From DASRDR01 sp963812945 [NCBI: uncultured Candidatus Rokubacteria bacterium] (lineage in GTDB: Bacteria > Methylomirabilota > Methylomirabilia > Rokubacteriales): a stretch of 64,000 nucleotides of DNA. The stretch covers positions 2,728,001 through 2,792,000 of the forward strand of contig CAWEXD010000008.1 of assembly GCA_963812945.1 (NCBI GenBank), read 5' to 3'. Under the pieces are notes generated by a model. The model had not been told where the DNA came from and ran no database searches. It saw nothing but the letters and a program-made list of their open reading frames with translations. Position 1 is the stretch's first letter. The number at the start of each line of letters is the position of its first letter. Positions 51,612 through 60,168 of the stretch are shown piece after piece. Both the position numbers and the translations under genes were made by a program.

Positions 51612-54600
51612 TCCGGGCGAGGCCAGCTCGCCCGCTCCACGAGGTCGACGTCCGCGTGCTCTCGGCCGGCGAGGCGCCGGTAGCCCGGCCCGCGATCGAA
51701 GAACGACAGCCGCCCCCGCGCCTCGCGGAGCCTCTGTCTGAGCGATGCGGTGGCAGCCGCGTCATGGCCGGCCTCCCCGCCGGGGCTCTCGGTCAGGACC
51801 ACGCCGTACTCCTCCCGGGCGGCTCGCGCGGACACCTTGCCCTGGACCGCGTCGAGGACGACGCGCGCGGGCTCGCGGTCGAGCGGATCGCCCCACCCAC
51901 CGCCCCCGGTCGTCTCGACGCGCACGATGGTCCCCGCCGGGATCGGCTCGTCGTCCACGAGCCCCGGGAGCACGCGCTCCCCGGGGCCGCCCGGGTCCAC
52001 CGTGACGCGGAAGGGCTGGCCCGCCCGGCCGCCCTCGACCCCCCAGCAGGCGAGGATCGAGCGGTCCGCCACCGAGAGGAAGTAGCTGTCCCGGAGCGTG
52101 CGGAACTCCTTCAGGTACCCGAGCCCGCCGCGCCGCCGGCCCGCGCCGCCGGAGTCCGTCGCCAGCGCGAGCCGCTCGATCCGGAGGGGGAAGCGGGTCT
52201 CGGTGAACTCGGCGGGCAGGTTCTTGCTGTCCGGCACGATGTGGACGGCGTCGGAGCCATCCGCGTAGTGCCGGCCGCCCGACCCGCCCCCGAGGACCTC
52301 GCGCATCAGGTAGAACTCGCCGTGCGGATCGATCCCGTGGAAGCCCGTGTAGCGAATCGTCTCCTGGTCGGCGGGCATCCGCCCGCCGGTGGCCTTGGCG
52401 AGGACCCCGGCGAGGACCCCGAGGAGGCGCAGGATGACGAACGTGCGGGCGTTGGTCGGCGCCGGGAAAACCGGGGTCAGCAAGCTGCCGGGCGGCGGGA
52501 ACCGGAGCTCGATCAGCGGCACGACGCCCTCGTTGACGTCCAGCTCGGCCATCCGCTCGGGCGTGTCGGCGAGGTTCCGCAGGATCGGGGCCAGCCACTT
52601 CTTGAGGAACACGCCGTCGGCGTAGTTACCGGCGTGGTTGATCGGGCCCTTGGCCTGGGGGCTCGTGCCCGCGAAGTCGAGGATCAGGCGGCCGCCGGCC
52701 TTCGTCAGCGTGATGCGCTGGGCGTGGAGCCGGGGCGGGTCGACGCCGTCGTGCTCGGCGTAGTCCTCCCAGACGTGGGTGCCGTCGGGGATCCGGGCGA
52801 GGAGCTCCCGGCGGAAGGTCTCGGTCGTGCGCGCGAGGATCGCCTCGAAGCACGCCTCGACCTGCGCGGCGCCGTACCGGCGGAAGAGGGCGCCGAGCCG
52901 CGCGGCGCCCAGCCGGCAGGCCGCCACCTCGCTGTCGAGGTCCCCCCGGAGGCTGTCGGGGAGCCGCGAGTTCCGCACGAGGATCCGGAGCACGTCCCGG
53001 TTCGGCCGGCCCGCGTCGTAGAGCTTGACCGGTGGGACCATCAGCCCTTCCTGGTGCGCGCTCGTCGCGTGGGACGGCATCGAGCCCGGAACGGCTCCCC
53101 CGATGTCGTCGTGGTGGCCGAACGCCTGCACGAACGCGACCACCCGGTCCCCCTGACCGGGGTCGAAGACCGGCACCGTCACGCAGAGGTCCGGGAGATG
53201 GCCGATCCCGCCTTCCGACTCGTAGACGTCGTTGTGGAAGTAGACGTCGCCGGGCCGCATGGTCTCGAGGGGGAAGTCCCGCACGATCGGCTGCACGAGA
53301 GACGAGTACGAGCGCCCGGTGAGCTTGCGGCATTGCCGGTCGTGGATCCCGGCTCGGAAGTCCCGCGCCTCCCGGATCATCGGCGAGCGCGCCGTCCGCT
53401 CGATGGCCGCCTCGACCTCCGCCTCCACCGAGGCCAGCGTCCCCTGGACGATCTGGAGAATGATCGGATCCGGCGCGTCGGGCTGGACACGGGGGCCGGC
53501 CCGAGCCGCCGCGCGCGCCGACGCCGCGGCGCCCACCCCGGTCAGGACCATGTTGCAGAACCGGTCGACCTCGACGCCCTGGCCGGGAAAGACGACAGTC
53601 GTAGCGCCGAACTCCTCCACGATCGCCGGGCCGGTCAGGCGATCGCCGGGGCGGAGCCGCGCGCGATCGTACGCGGCGCACGCGATCTCCCGGCCATCGA
53701 ACCAGACGGCTCGCGTCGCCGTCCGGGCGCGCTCGGCGTTCCCGTCGCCGGCGCTCTGCGGCCGTGGCGCCGGCCGTCCCGTCAGGCCCACGCCCACGAC
53801 CCGGACGTTCACCCACTCGACGCCTTGCCGCGATCCGACCGGGCCCGGATGGTCGTTCCGGTAGCTGTAGCCGTACCGCTTCTCGTGGGCGGCGTGAAAG
53901 CGCTCGAGGGTCTCGGCCGCGCGCGCGGCGTCGATCGCGCCGGGCGGCAGCTCCACGGCCACTTCCCACGCCTGGCCGAAGTACCGGAGATCGGCGAGGC
54001 GGACGAGGCGCCGGGCCGCCTCGGGCACGCCCTCCCGCGCGAGCACCTCGGTGGCCTGGGCCTCGAGTCGCGACAGGTGCCCGTTGAGCTGCGTCAGGTC
54101 GAGGTGCGCGTGACGCTGGACCGCGGTCTGCACGTAGTCGTTCTTGAGATCGACGGTGAGAAGGCCGAACGCGGAGACCGTGCCGGGTGAGGCCGGGATC
54201 AGGGCCGCCCGGAGACCCAGGAGCTCGACGAGCCGGCCGGCCAGGAGCGGACCCGAGCCCCCGAACGCCACCAGCGTGTAGTCGCGCGGATCGAGGCCGC
54301 GCTTGACGCTCATCTGCTCGACCGCGTTCGCCTGGTTCCAGGCCGCGATCTCGAGAATGCCCTCGGCCGTGCGCTCGGGGGTGAGGCCGAGCTCCGCGGC
54401 GAGGGCCTCGATGCCCTTCTTGGCGAGGTCGAGGGACAGCGGCACCTCGCCGCCGAGGAGGTGCGCCGGGATGCGGCCGAGGACGAGCTGGGCGTCCGTC
54501 ACCGTGGGTCGCGTGCCGCCGCGGCCGTAGCACATGGGGCCGGGCTCCGCGCCCGCGCTCGCCGGCCCGACCTTGAGGCCCCCGTCGGGCGCGCGCCAGG

Positions 54601-55624
54601 CGATCGACCCGCCCCCCGTCCCCACGGTGACGAGATCGATCATCGGCACCTTGACGGGGAAGCGCCCGACGGCGCCGTCGGTGGTGAGCCCGGGCTGGCC
54701 GCCCTCGACCAGACAGACGTCGGTGCTGGTCCCGCCCGCGTCCATGGTGAGGATGCGATCGACGCCGGCCGCCTCGGCCAGGAAAGCGGCGCCGAGCGCG
54801 CCGGCGGCTGGCCCGCTCAGGATGGTCGTGATCGGGTGGCGCACCACCTCGCGGGCCGAGATCACGCCGCCGTTCGACTTCATCACCTGGAACGGCACGC
54901 CGGGACCGAGCTCGGCGTCGAGCCGGGCCTGGATCCTCCCGACGTACCCGGCCACCCGGCCCTTGGCGAAGGCGTCGACCAGGGTCGTCACGGTGCGCTC
55001 GTACTCCCGGTACTCCGGCCACACCTCGGAGGAGAGCGAGACGTGCGCTTCCGGATGCTCGCGGGCGAGCACCTCCCGCATCCGCTGCTCGTGCGCCGGG
55101 TTCGCGTAGGCGTGGATAAAGCTGACGCCGATCGCCGAGATCCCCTTCGCCCGGAGCCAGCGCGCGACTTCGACGGCCGCGGCGTCATCGAACTCGCGCA
55201 GGACTTCGCCCCGATGGGTCACCCGCTCGGGAATCTCGCGCACGCGGTGGAGGGGCACGATCCGCTCCGGCTTCACCCAGAAGTAGGAGTTCCCGTAGCC
55301 CTGGGGCACGCTCTGCCGCGCGATCTCGAGGACGTGGCGGAACCCCTCGGTCGTCACCAGCGCGAGCTCGTCGAATCGCTCCTCGAGCAACGCGTTCGTC
55401 GCGACCGTCGTCCCGTGGTAGACGGCGGCCACCGCCCCGACCGGCCCCCCGGCGAGCCGGAGGACCTTCCGCAGCCCCTCGAGCACGGCGAGTGACGGGT
55501 CCTCGGGGACGGACGGCGTCTTGGTGGTGAAGACCTCGCCCGTCGCCTCGTCCACGGCGACGACGTCGGTGAACGTGCCCCCGGTGTCGATTCCGATGCG
55601 CAGCCGCGTCCGGGCGTCAGTCAT
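51596..55624 (-). CDS. fused hydantoinase/5-oxoprolinase A+B
   Basis: 1342 residues. Residues 1 to about 690 are the HyuA/ATP-grasp-like kinase-fold part: RIGIDTGGTFTDVVAVDEAT, then MDAGGTSTDVCLVEGGQPGL and GTGGGSIAW. Residues about 715-1300 are HyuB (MIREARDFRAGIHDRQCRKL, FHNDVYESEGGIGHLPDLCV, TGGGGWGDPLDRE). In most bacteria HyuA and HyuB are separate proteins; a fusion is also seen in eukaryotic oxoprolinase and some bacteria. They hydrolyse ATP-dependently a cyclic amide such as 5-oxoproline or hydantoin. The C-terminal 16 bp overlap the coxM start. Confidence 0.9.
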   Translation of the reverse strand: MTDARTRLRIGIDTGGTFTDVVAVDEATGEVFTTKTPSVPEDPSLAVLEGLRKVLRLAGGPVGAVAAVYHGTTVATNALLEERFDELALVTTEGFRHVLEIARQSVPQGYGNSYFWVKPERIVPLHRVREIPERVTHRGEVLREFDDAAAVEVARWLRAKGISAIGVSFIHAYANPAHEQRMREVLAREHPEAHVSLSSEVWPEYREYERTVTTLVDAFAKGRVAGYVGRIQARLDAELGPGVPFQVMKSNGGVISAREVVRHPITTILSGPAAGALGAAFLAEAAGVDRILTMDAGGTSTDVCLVEGGQPGLTTDGAVGRFPVKVPMIDLVTVGTGGGSIAWRAPDGGLKVGPASAGAEPGPMCYGRGGTRPTVTDAQLVLGRIPAHLLGGEVPLSLDLAKKGIEALAAELGLTPERTAEGILEIAAWNQANAVEQMSVKRGLDPRDYTLVAFGGSGPLLAGRLVELLGLRAALIPASPGTVSAFGLLTVDLKNDYVQTAVQRHAHLDLTQLNGHLSRLEAQATEVLAREGVPEAARRLVRLADLRYFGQAWEVAVELPPGAIDAARAAETLERFHAAHEKRYGYSYRNDHPGPVGSRQGVEWVNVRVVGVGLTGRPAPRPQSAGDGNAERARTATRAVWFDGREIACAAYDRARLRPGDRLTGPAIVEEFGATTVVFPGQGVEVDRFCNMVLTGVGAAASARAAARAGPRVQPDAPDPIILQIVQGTLASVEAEVEAAIERTARSPMIREARDFRAGIHDRQCRKLTGRSYSSLVQPIVRDFPLETMRPGDVYFHNDVYESEGGIGHLPDLCVTVPVFDPGQGDRVVAFVQAFGHHDDIGGAVPGSMPSHATSAHQEGLMVPPVKLYDAGRPNRDVLRILVRNSRLPDSLRGDLDSEVAACRLGAARLGALFRRYGAAQVEACFEAILARTTETFRRELLARIPDGTHVWEDYAEHDGVDPPRLHAQRITLTKAGGRLILDFAGTSPQAKGPINHAGNYADGVFLKKWLAPILRNLADTPERMAELDVNEGVVPLIELRFPPPGSLLTPVFPAPTNARTFVILRLLGVLAGVLAKATGGRMPADQETIRYTGFHGIDPHGEFYLMREVLGGGSGGRHYADGSDAVHIVPDSKNLPAEFTETRFPLRIERLALATDSGGAGRRRGGLGYLKEFRTLRDSYFLSVADRSILACWGVEGGRAGQPFRVTVDPGGPGERVLPGLVDDEPIPAGTIVRVETTGGGGWGDPLDREPARVVLDAVQGKVSARAAREEYGVVLTESPGGEAGHDAAATASLRQRLREARGRLSFFDRGPGYRRLAGREHADVDLVERASWPRPECPRL

Positions 55625-55639
55625 CGCGGGCAGGAGCCG

Positions 55640-55792
55640 TCACGGGATGACGGTGAAGCGTCCGAGCTTGGCGGGACGATAGACACCGAAGTCGCGGTGG
55701 TCGAGCGTGAACACCTTGTTGACCCCCTCGCGCTCGGCCACCGCCACCAGGCTCGCATCGGCGAGGTCCATGGGGAGATCCCGGAGAGTCAT
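55640..55792 (-). pseudogene. C-terminal fragment of a PIN-domain toxin
   Basis: 50 codons only (versus about 130-140): MTLRDLPMDLADASLVAVAE, then REGVNKVFTLDHRDFGVYRP. This is the last third of a PIN domain, with the MDLADASL and LDHRDF acidic motifs but none of the N-terminal strand with the first catalytic Asp. ATG 55792 overlaps the stop of the antitoxin by ATGA. So the N-terminal two thirds were deleted while the coupling to the antitoxin was kept. Probably inactive. Confidence 0.7.
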
Positions 55793-56049
55793 GCGCGTCG
55801 CTTGGCCAGCAGAAGCGACCGGAAACGCTCACCGGTGCGATCCGAAAGACCCGGCGGCTCTCCCTCGGCGCACCCGATGGCGTCCCGCCACATCTCGAAG
55901 ACCGTCTGTCCCTCGCGCGCCTCGGCCTCCGAGGCGGCGAGGCGGTGGATCGCGTCACGGATCACCTGCGATCTGGTCCGTCCCGTGCGCCGCGCCAGGG
56001 AGCGCACCACCCGCTCCGTCTTCGGATCGAGTCTCACACTGGTCGGCAT
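55789..56049 (-). CDS. ribbon-helix-helix antitoxin
   Basis: 86 residues from ATG 56049, with GGGAGG about 8 bases upstream on the minus strand; the earlier in-frame ATG 56073 lacks such a site. SVRLDPKTERVVRSLARRTG and RSQVIRDAIHRLAA form the RHH core. The C-terminal half (VFEMWRDAIGCAEGEPP, RSLLLAKRRA) is the toxin-binding tail. The adjacent PIN gene is only a fragment, so this antitoxin is now an orphan regulator. Confidence 0.8.
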   Translation of the reverse strand: MPTSVRLDPKTERVVRSLARRTGRTRSQVIRDAIHRLAASEAEAREGQTVFEMWRDAIGCAEGEPPGLSDRTGERFRSLLLAKRRA

Positions 56050-56085
56050 GACCCTGTCCTCCCGAATCTGCATGACGCCATTGTG

Positions 56086-56931
56086 CTACATCCCGGAGCG
56101 CGACCGGCGCCTCTCGCGCGGGGGCGACGCGCCGGCGCGCGCTGACGCGCCGAGGGCGCGCTCGAGGGCCTCGGCCCGCGCGAGCGCGGCGCGCTCCACG
56201 TCGAAGTCGGCGTCCGTCATCGGGGACACGCCGGAGACGAGCCAGCGGCGGAGCGCCCGCCGCCGCGCGGGCGCGTCGGCCAGCGTCCGGACGGCGGCCG
56301 TCAGGGCGGTCTTGAGCCGGGCGGGCAGGTCTCGCCGCATCACGATGGGCTGGATGGGCCAGGGCCCGAGGCCGTGGACCACGCGGAGGTCGGTCCGGAG
56401 AGCGGGGTCGCGCCGCCAGCGCAGCGCGAGCACGACGGAGTCGATGGCGGCGGCGTCGATGTCGCCCCGCCGAAGGGCTCGTAGCGAGGCCAAGTGGCTC
56501 CCCATGTCGCGGAGGCGCCCGAGGAAGGACGCGCCGGCGCCGTGCTCCGCGGCGGTCTGGAGCACCGAGTAGTAACCGCTCAGGGATTCGCGGTCGTTGT
56601 ACCCCCAGCGCGCCTGCACCAGGTCCCCGAAGGAGCGCGCGGGGTGATCGCTTCGCACGACGATGTCCGAGAAGTAGACCGGGCGACCGGCGGCCCGGGA
56701 ATCGTCGAACACGAGGCCGAACGGGACGAGCTCGACTGGGGGATCGGGGCGCTCCCGAAGCCAGATGTAAGGCGGGGCGCAGAAGAAGCCGACGTCCAGC
56801 TCACCCGCGCTGAACGGGTCGGGCATCCCCCGGGGCGGCCCGGAATGCTGCGTCTCGATCTCGAGCTCGGTCGCCACCCCGAGGCGCTCACCCAGGTATC
56901 CGGCGAGGTAGGCAAACAGACTCCGGGGCAC
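56086..56931 (-). CDS. PhnD-like phosphate/phosphonate-type ABC binding protein
   Basis: About 281 residues from GTG 56931. FSAGELDVGFFCAPPYIWLR, SFGDLVQARWGYNDRESLSG and LRRGDIDAAAIDSVVLALRW fit PhnD/PtxB-like family PF12974, which often binds phosphonate, phosphite or other ligands. The conserved N-terminus begins further upstream in frame (LRLRTYLTP), but there is no ATG/GTG/TTG before it, and no signal peptide, so the 5-prime end may be damaged. It follows the NitT/TauT-type ATPase on the same strand with a 205-bp gap that contains no other gene. Confidence 0.72.
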   Translation of the reverse strand: MPRSLFAYLAGYLGERLGVATELEIETQHSGPPRGMPDPFSAGELDVGFFCAPPYIWLRERPDPPVELVPFGLVFDDSRAAGRPVYFSDIVVRSDHPARSFGDLVQARWGYNDRESLSGYYSVLQTAAEHGAGASFLGRLRDMGSHLASLRALRRGDIDAAAIDSVVLALRWRRDPALRTDLRVVHGLGPWPIQPIVMRRDLPARLKTALTAAVRTLADAPARRRALRRWLVSGVSPMTDADFDVERAALARAEALERALGASARAGASPPRERRRSRSGM

Positions 56932-57136
56932 GCTCGGGGTCAGGTACGTGCGGAGCCGGAGGACGGGGACGCCTGAGCGCCGCCGGGGCAGGGCTCGCGT
57001 GCCGCGCCTCGGCCCAGTCCGGCGCGTCGCCCCATCCTTCCCTCGGAGGGCGCCGACCCGCGCACTCGAGGCACTCGAGGAGGAAAGGGTCTCGCCCGCC
57101 TTCCTGGCCCGGGACGGATCGCCTTGGCGGCGCAAC

Positions 57137-57970
57137 TCAGGCCTCCCGGAGCGCCTCGCGGCCCTCGCGGACCTTCTGGAAGAACGCGACCTCCTCCTTG
57201 ACGGCCAGGTGTCGCGGCCGGGGCAGATCGACGTCGACGACCCGCACGATGCTGGAGCCATCCCGGCCCGGCCGCGGGCGGCCCATCACGACGACCCGGT
57301 CCGAGAGGAAGACCGCCTCCTCGATCGAGTGGGTCACGAACACGATGCTGAGCCCGCGCTCCGCCCAGAGGCGGAGCAGCTCCTGGTTCATCCGATCCCG
57401 CGTGAGCTCGTCGAGCGCCCCGAACGGCTCGTCGAGCAGGAGGACCCGGGGCGCCATCGTCAGCGCCCGCGCGATCGCCACGCGCTGCTGCATCCCGCCG
57501 GACAGCGCGTCCGGCCGATAGTGGGCGAAGGCCTCGAGCTCGACCATCGCCAGCGCCTCGCGGGCCCGGGCGGCGTAGCCCCGCCGGCGGAGCGGCCACG
57601 CCCACCAGCGCGGGTCGCGCATCCGGAGCGGGAGGAGGACGTTGTCCTCCACCGTCAGCCACTCGAAGAGGACCGGCTGCTGGAAGATGACGCTCGCCAG
57701 CCCGCTCCGTATCGCCTCGGCAGCCGGCTGGCCGCACACCTCGATGCGGCCCGCGCTGGGCGCCCGAAGGCCGGCCAGGAGGAACAGCACCGTGGTCTTG
57801 CCGCACCCGGAGGGGCCGATGATGGAGACGAACTCTCTCGCCTCCACGTCGAGCGTGAAGTCGGTGACCGCCTGCAGCGCGGCATCGGCCGGGGCCCCGG
57901 CCGGCCCCGGCCGCGGAGCGACGTCGTAGCGCTTCGAGACCCGCTCGAGCCGGACGAGCGGTGGGGCCAT
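57137..57970 (-). CDS. ABC transporter ATP-binding protein, NitT/TauT type
   Basis: 277 residues. Walker A GPSGCGKTT at 52-60, signature LSGGMQQRVAIARAL, Walker B VLLLDEPFGALDE, then the H-loop VTHSIEEAVFL. Q-loop IFQQPVLFEWLTVEDNVLLP. The short linker after the N-terminal KRYDVAPRPGPAGAPADAAL is an extra insertion. It energises the uptake system with the permease at 60885 and the binding protein at 57982 (stop of the latter is 12 bp away). Confidence 0.93.
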   Translation of the reverse strand: MAPPLVRLERVSKRYDVAPRPGPAGAPADAALQAVTDFTLDVEAREFVSIIGPSGCGKTTVLFLLAGLRAPSAGRIEVCGQPAAEAIRSGLASVIFQQPVLFEWLTVEDNVLLPLRMRDPRWWAWPLRRRGYAARAREALAMVELEAFAHYRPDALSGGMQQRVAIARALTMAPRVLLLDEPFGALDELTRDRMNQELLRLWAERGLSIVFVTHSIEEAVFLSDRVVVMGRPRPGRDGSSIVRVVDVDLPRPRHLAVKEEVAFFQKVREGREALREA

Positions 57971-57981
57971 CTCCCCCCGGC

Positions 57982-58995
57982 CTAGGGCGTCACCCCGCTC
58001 TTGAACTCCGTGGTGTAGGCCGCCTTCACGTTCGGCGCCGCGGTGTAGAAGCCGGCCTTGGTCAGGTCGCGGGCGACCCGGTCCCAGCCGGCAGGATCGA
58101 TGTACCCGAGCCCCTTGGCCTTCGAGTCGGCCGTCACCATCACCGAGGCGATGGCCTCCATCCCCTCGAGCTCGTGCTTCTCCTGCCCCTTGAGGTTGCT
58201 GTTGTACTTGATGAGGGTCTGGACGGCCTCGTCACGGTTGGCGAGGGCGTGCTTGTAGCCCTTGTAGCGCCCGGCCAGGAAGGCCTGGACCACCTTGGGG
58301 TGCTTCTTCACGGTGTCCTCGGTCGTGAAGACCACGTTCTCCGGCCAGTCGATCCCGAAGTCCGTGAACGAGTACGTGTGGTACTTGTCCTTGGCCATCC
58401 GCTTGGCGACCAGGATCTCGTTGTAAATCATGGCGTGCGCGAACGGGTAGTCCTTCTTGAGCCACGAGCCGATCGTCGCGGGGTCGCCCTGCTGGTTGAC
58501 GACCTTGATCTTCTTCGCCCAGTCCGGCCCGATCGCGGCCTTCACCTGCTTGTCGTAGCCGATCCAGGTGGCGACCGTGCCCTCGATGTCCTTCGCGCCC
58601 TTCAGCTCCTTCCAGGAGATGAGCCGCACCGCCGACTTCTGGAAGTCGTGCGCGACGACGACGAGCGGCAGCTTCTGCTTCTCGCGCGCCTCCAGCACGT
58701 TATAGGGGTAGTCCACCCCGAACGCGACGCCGCCGCCCTTGGACTCCGCCATCACCCGGTCGATGGAGGAGAGCCCCGGCCCGCCACCCACCACCTTCAC
58801 GTCGAGGCCCTCGAAGAGGCCTTTCTCGACGGCCGTCGGCGATCCCATCGACTCGTTGTGGAGGAACCAGGCCTCGAAGACGGTCACCTTGGTCTTCGCC
58901 GCCTGGGCCAGGGCGTCCGGGAGACCGCTCCCCGCCTGGAGGCCGGCGAGCACGAGCACCAACGCGAGGGTCAGGAGCCGAAGCGATCGCATCAT
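57982..58995 (-). CDS. ABC transporter substrate-binding protein, NMT1/THI5-like
   Basis: 337 residues from ATG 58995, with GGAGGAC directly upstream; TTG 59010 would add five residues. Signal peptide ends near ALAQ. TVFEAWFLHNESMGSPTAVE, then KGLFEGLDVKVVGGGPGLSS and AESKGGGVAFGVDYPYNVLE match the NMT1/THI5-like family PF09084, which binds pyrimidine precursors, riboflavin, aromatic acids and taurine-like ligands. It is followed by its ATPase. The permease lies upstream at 60885, separated by two inserted genes. Confidence 0.91.
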   Translation of the reverse strand: MMRSLRLLTLALVLVLAGLQAGSGLPDALAQAAKTKVTVFEAWFLHNESMGSPTAVEKGLFEGLDVKVVGGGPGLSSIDRVMAESKGGGVAFGVDYPYNVLEAREKQKLPLVVVAHDFQKSAVRLISWKELKGAKDIEGTVATWIGYDKQVKAAIGPDWAKKIKVVNQQGDPATIGSWLKKDYPFAHAMIYNEILVAKRMAKDKYHTYSFTDFGIDWPENVVFTTEDTVKKHPKVVQAFLAGRYKGYKHALANRDEAVQTLIKYNSNLKGQEKHELEGMEAIASVMVTADSKAKGLGYIDPAGWDRVARDLTKAGFYTAAPNVKAAYTTEFKSGVTP

Positions 58996-59051
58996 CGTCG
59001 TGTCCTCCAATCGTCAGGCGGTGAGGTGGTGACACACGCGGTCATGGCCGG

Positions 59052-59144
59052 TCAGCGCGCGCCCCGGTCGCGCGCCATGCTCACGTGCCACGGTAGCAGG
59101 GCGCGCTCGGCGAGCGCAACCAGGCCCAGGAGGAGCCAGCCGAC
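59052..59144 (-). pseudogene. permease 3'-end remnant, copy A
   Basis: Thirty codons plus stop that read VGWLLLGLVALAERALLPWH and VSMARDRGAR. Twenty-nine of the 30 residues match the C-terminus of the full permease ending at 60885, while the DNA differs mostly at synonymous positions. The first bases of the same permease (ATGAGGACTGA, minus strand 59233-59223) lie just upstream, so this is a permease gene with an internal deletion of roughly 0.65 kb. The spacer to the SBP start has no other gene. Confidence 0.8.
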
Positions 59145-59221
59145 ACTACCCCAGCCCGAATCCGGGCCCGCGGGCCGCGCACATCCCTCCGCTCCCCGGT
59201 CCATCCTCGTGGCGAGCCTCA

Positions 59222-59989
59222 TCAGTCCTCATGCACGGGTCCCGAGCCCTGCGCCGCGCCCTCGAGGCGGATCCGCACTTCGCCATAGTGCGTCTGGATG
59301 AACTGCAGCAGGGCGTAGAGGAACACGATCACGCCCGCCATCTCCATGCTCTCCTGGACGGTCGCGATCATGTTGAACGTCAGGTTCTCGTGGCCGTGAC
59401 TTGTTGCGTAGTAGCCCTCGATGAGCTCGACACCGACGGCGCCCCCGATGAAGAGGGCCGCCGCCCGCAAGACGACCACCCTCGTGGCCCTCGGAAGATG
59501 CAGGAAGAACTTGAAAAAGACGATCGAGAACACGAGCACGGTGGCAATGCCGGGAATGACCCAGGCGAAATAGAACACACTGAGGGTCGGTTCGCCGAGC
59601 AGCCTGCGCGTCAGCCGATCCACGAGCACGTCATGAATGCCCGCCGCCTCATCGATGGCCATGCACAAGAAGGCGAACGAGAGGAAGGTCCAGCCCGCCG
59701 CAAAAGGCGCTCGCACGTTCCTCTTCAACCAGGCGATGGCCGCGAGCAGCACGGCCGCGAAGAACAGCAGCGACGCGCTGAAGTAGCTCGGGATGGTGCC
59801 TTCTTCGTCGATGTTGAACAGCGCGATGAGCAGGTCAGCCCTGGTCGGCCCAGCCAGGGACTTCGTCCACTGTCCGGCCACACTGGCGAGAACCAGGAAC
59901 GCCGCCACGCATGCCAAAACGCACACGATGGTGGACGGGCTCAGCGTGATGCGATGCGTTGCCATCGAATGATGCCGCGCGTCTTGCAT
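59222..59989 (-). CDS. six-helix membrane protein of unknown function
   Basis: 255 residues from ATG 59989 (ORF extends to 60010; ATG 59965 is another option). About six membrane segments, e.g. TIVCVLACVAAFLVLASVAG, YFSASLLFFAAVLLAAIAWL and FYFAWVIPGIATVLVFSIVF. The C-terminus FIQTHYGEVRIRLEGAAQGS resembles a remnant at 61723-61788. AT content looks a little higher than its neighbours. It does not belong to a known transporter family I can name, and it lies inside a transporter operon, between two copies of the permease end. Confidence 0.65.
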   Translation of the reverse strand: MQDARHHSMATHRITLSPSTIVCVLACVAAFLVLASVAGQWTKSLAGPTRADLLIALFNIDEEGTIPSYFSASLLFFAAVLLAAIAWLKRNVRAPFAAGWTFLSFAFLCMAIDEAAGIHDVLVDRLTRRLLGEPTLSVFYFAWVIPGIATVLVFSIVFFKFFLHLPRATRVVVLRAAALFIGGAVGVELIEGYYATSHGHENLTFNMIATVQESMEMAGVIVFLYALLQFIQTHYGEVRIRLEGAAQGSGPVHED

Positions 59990-60024
59990 CGTTGTGAGGC
60001 CTCGACACACCTGTTCACGGCCGT

Positions 60025-60103
60025 TCAGCGCGCGCCCCGGCCGCGCGCCATGCGCACGGTGCCACGGTAGCAGGGCCCGCTCGGCGAGCGCAACCGGGCC
60101 CGG
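60025..60103 (-). pseudogene. permease 3'-end remnant, copy B
   Basis: About 79 bases that match the end of the permease gene: GTTGCGCTCGCCGAGCG, CCCTGCTACCGTGGCAC and the TGA, but with an extra base after GTGGCAC that shifts the frame. It shares CTGCTACCGTGG with copy A, whereas the full gene has CTCCTTCCGTGG. The post-stop sequence of about 22 bases (GTGTGTC) also matches copy A, and the ORF of the membrane protein at 59222 opens in it. Confidence 0.75.
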
Positions 60104-60168
60104 CCCTCGCGGGCGCCCGCGGGCCGCGGGTTGCCCCCATCCCCCCCGGCCGGGCTACGCTAGGCGCC

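Noticed and set aside
59052-60103. Insertion sequence with terminal repeats around the membrane-protein gene
   Set aside because: The flanking repeats are in direct orientation and derive from a permease gene end; no transposase or inverted termini are present.
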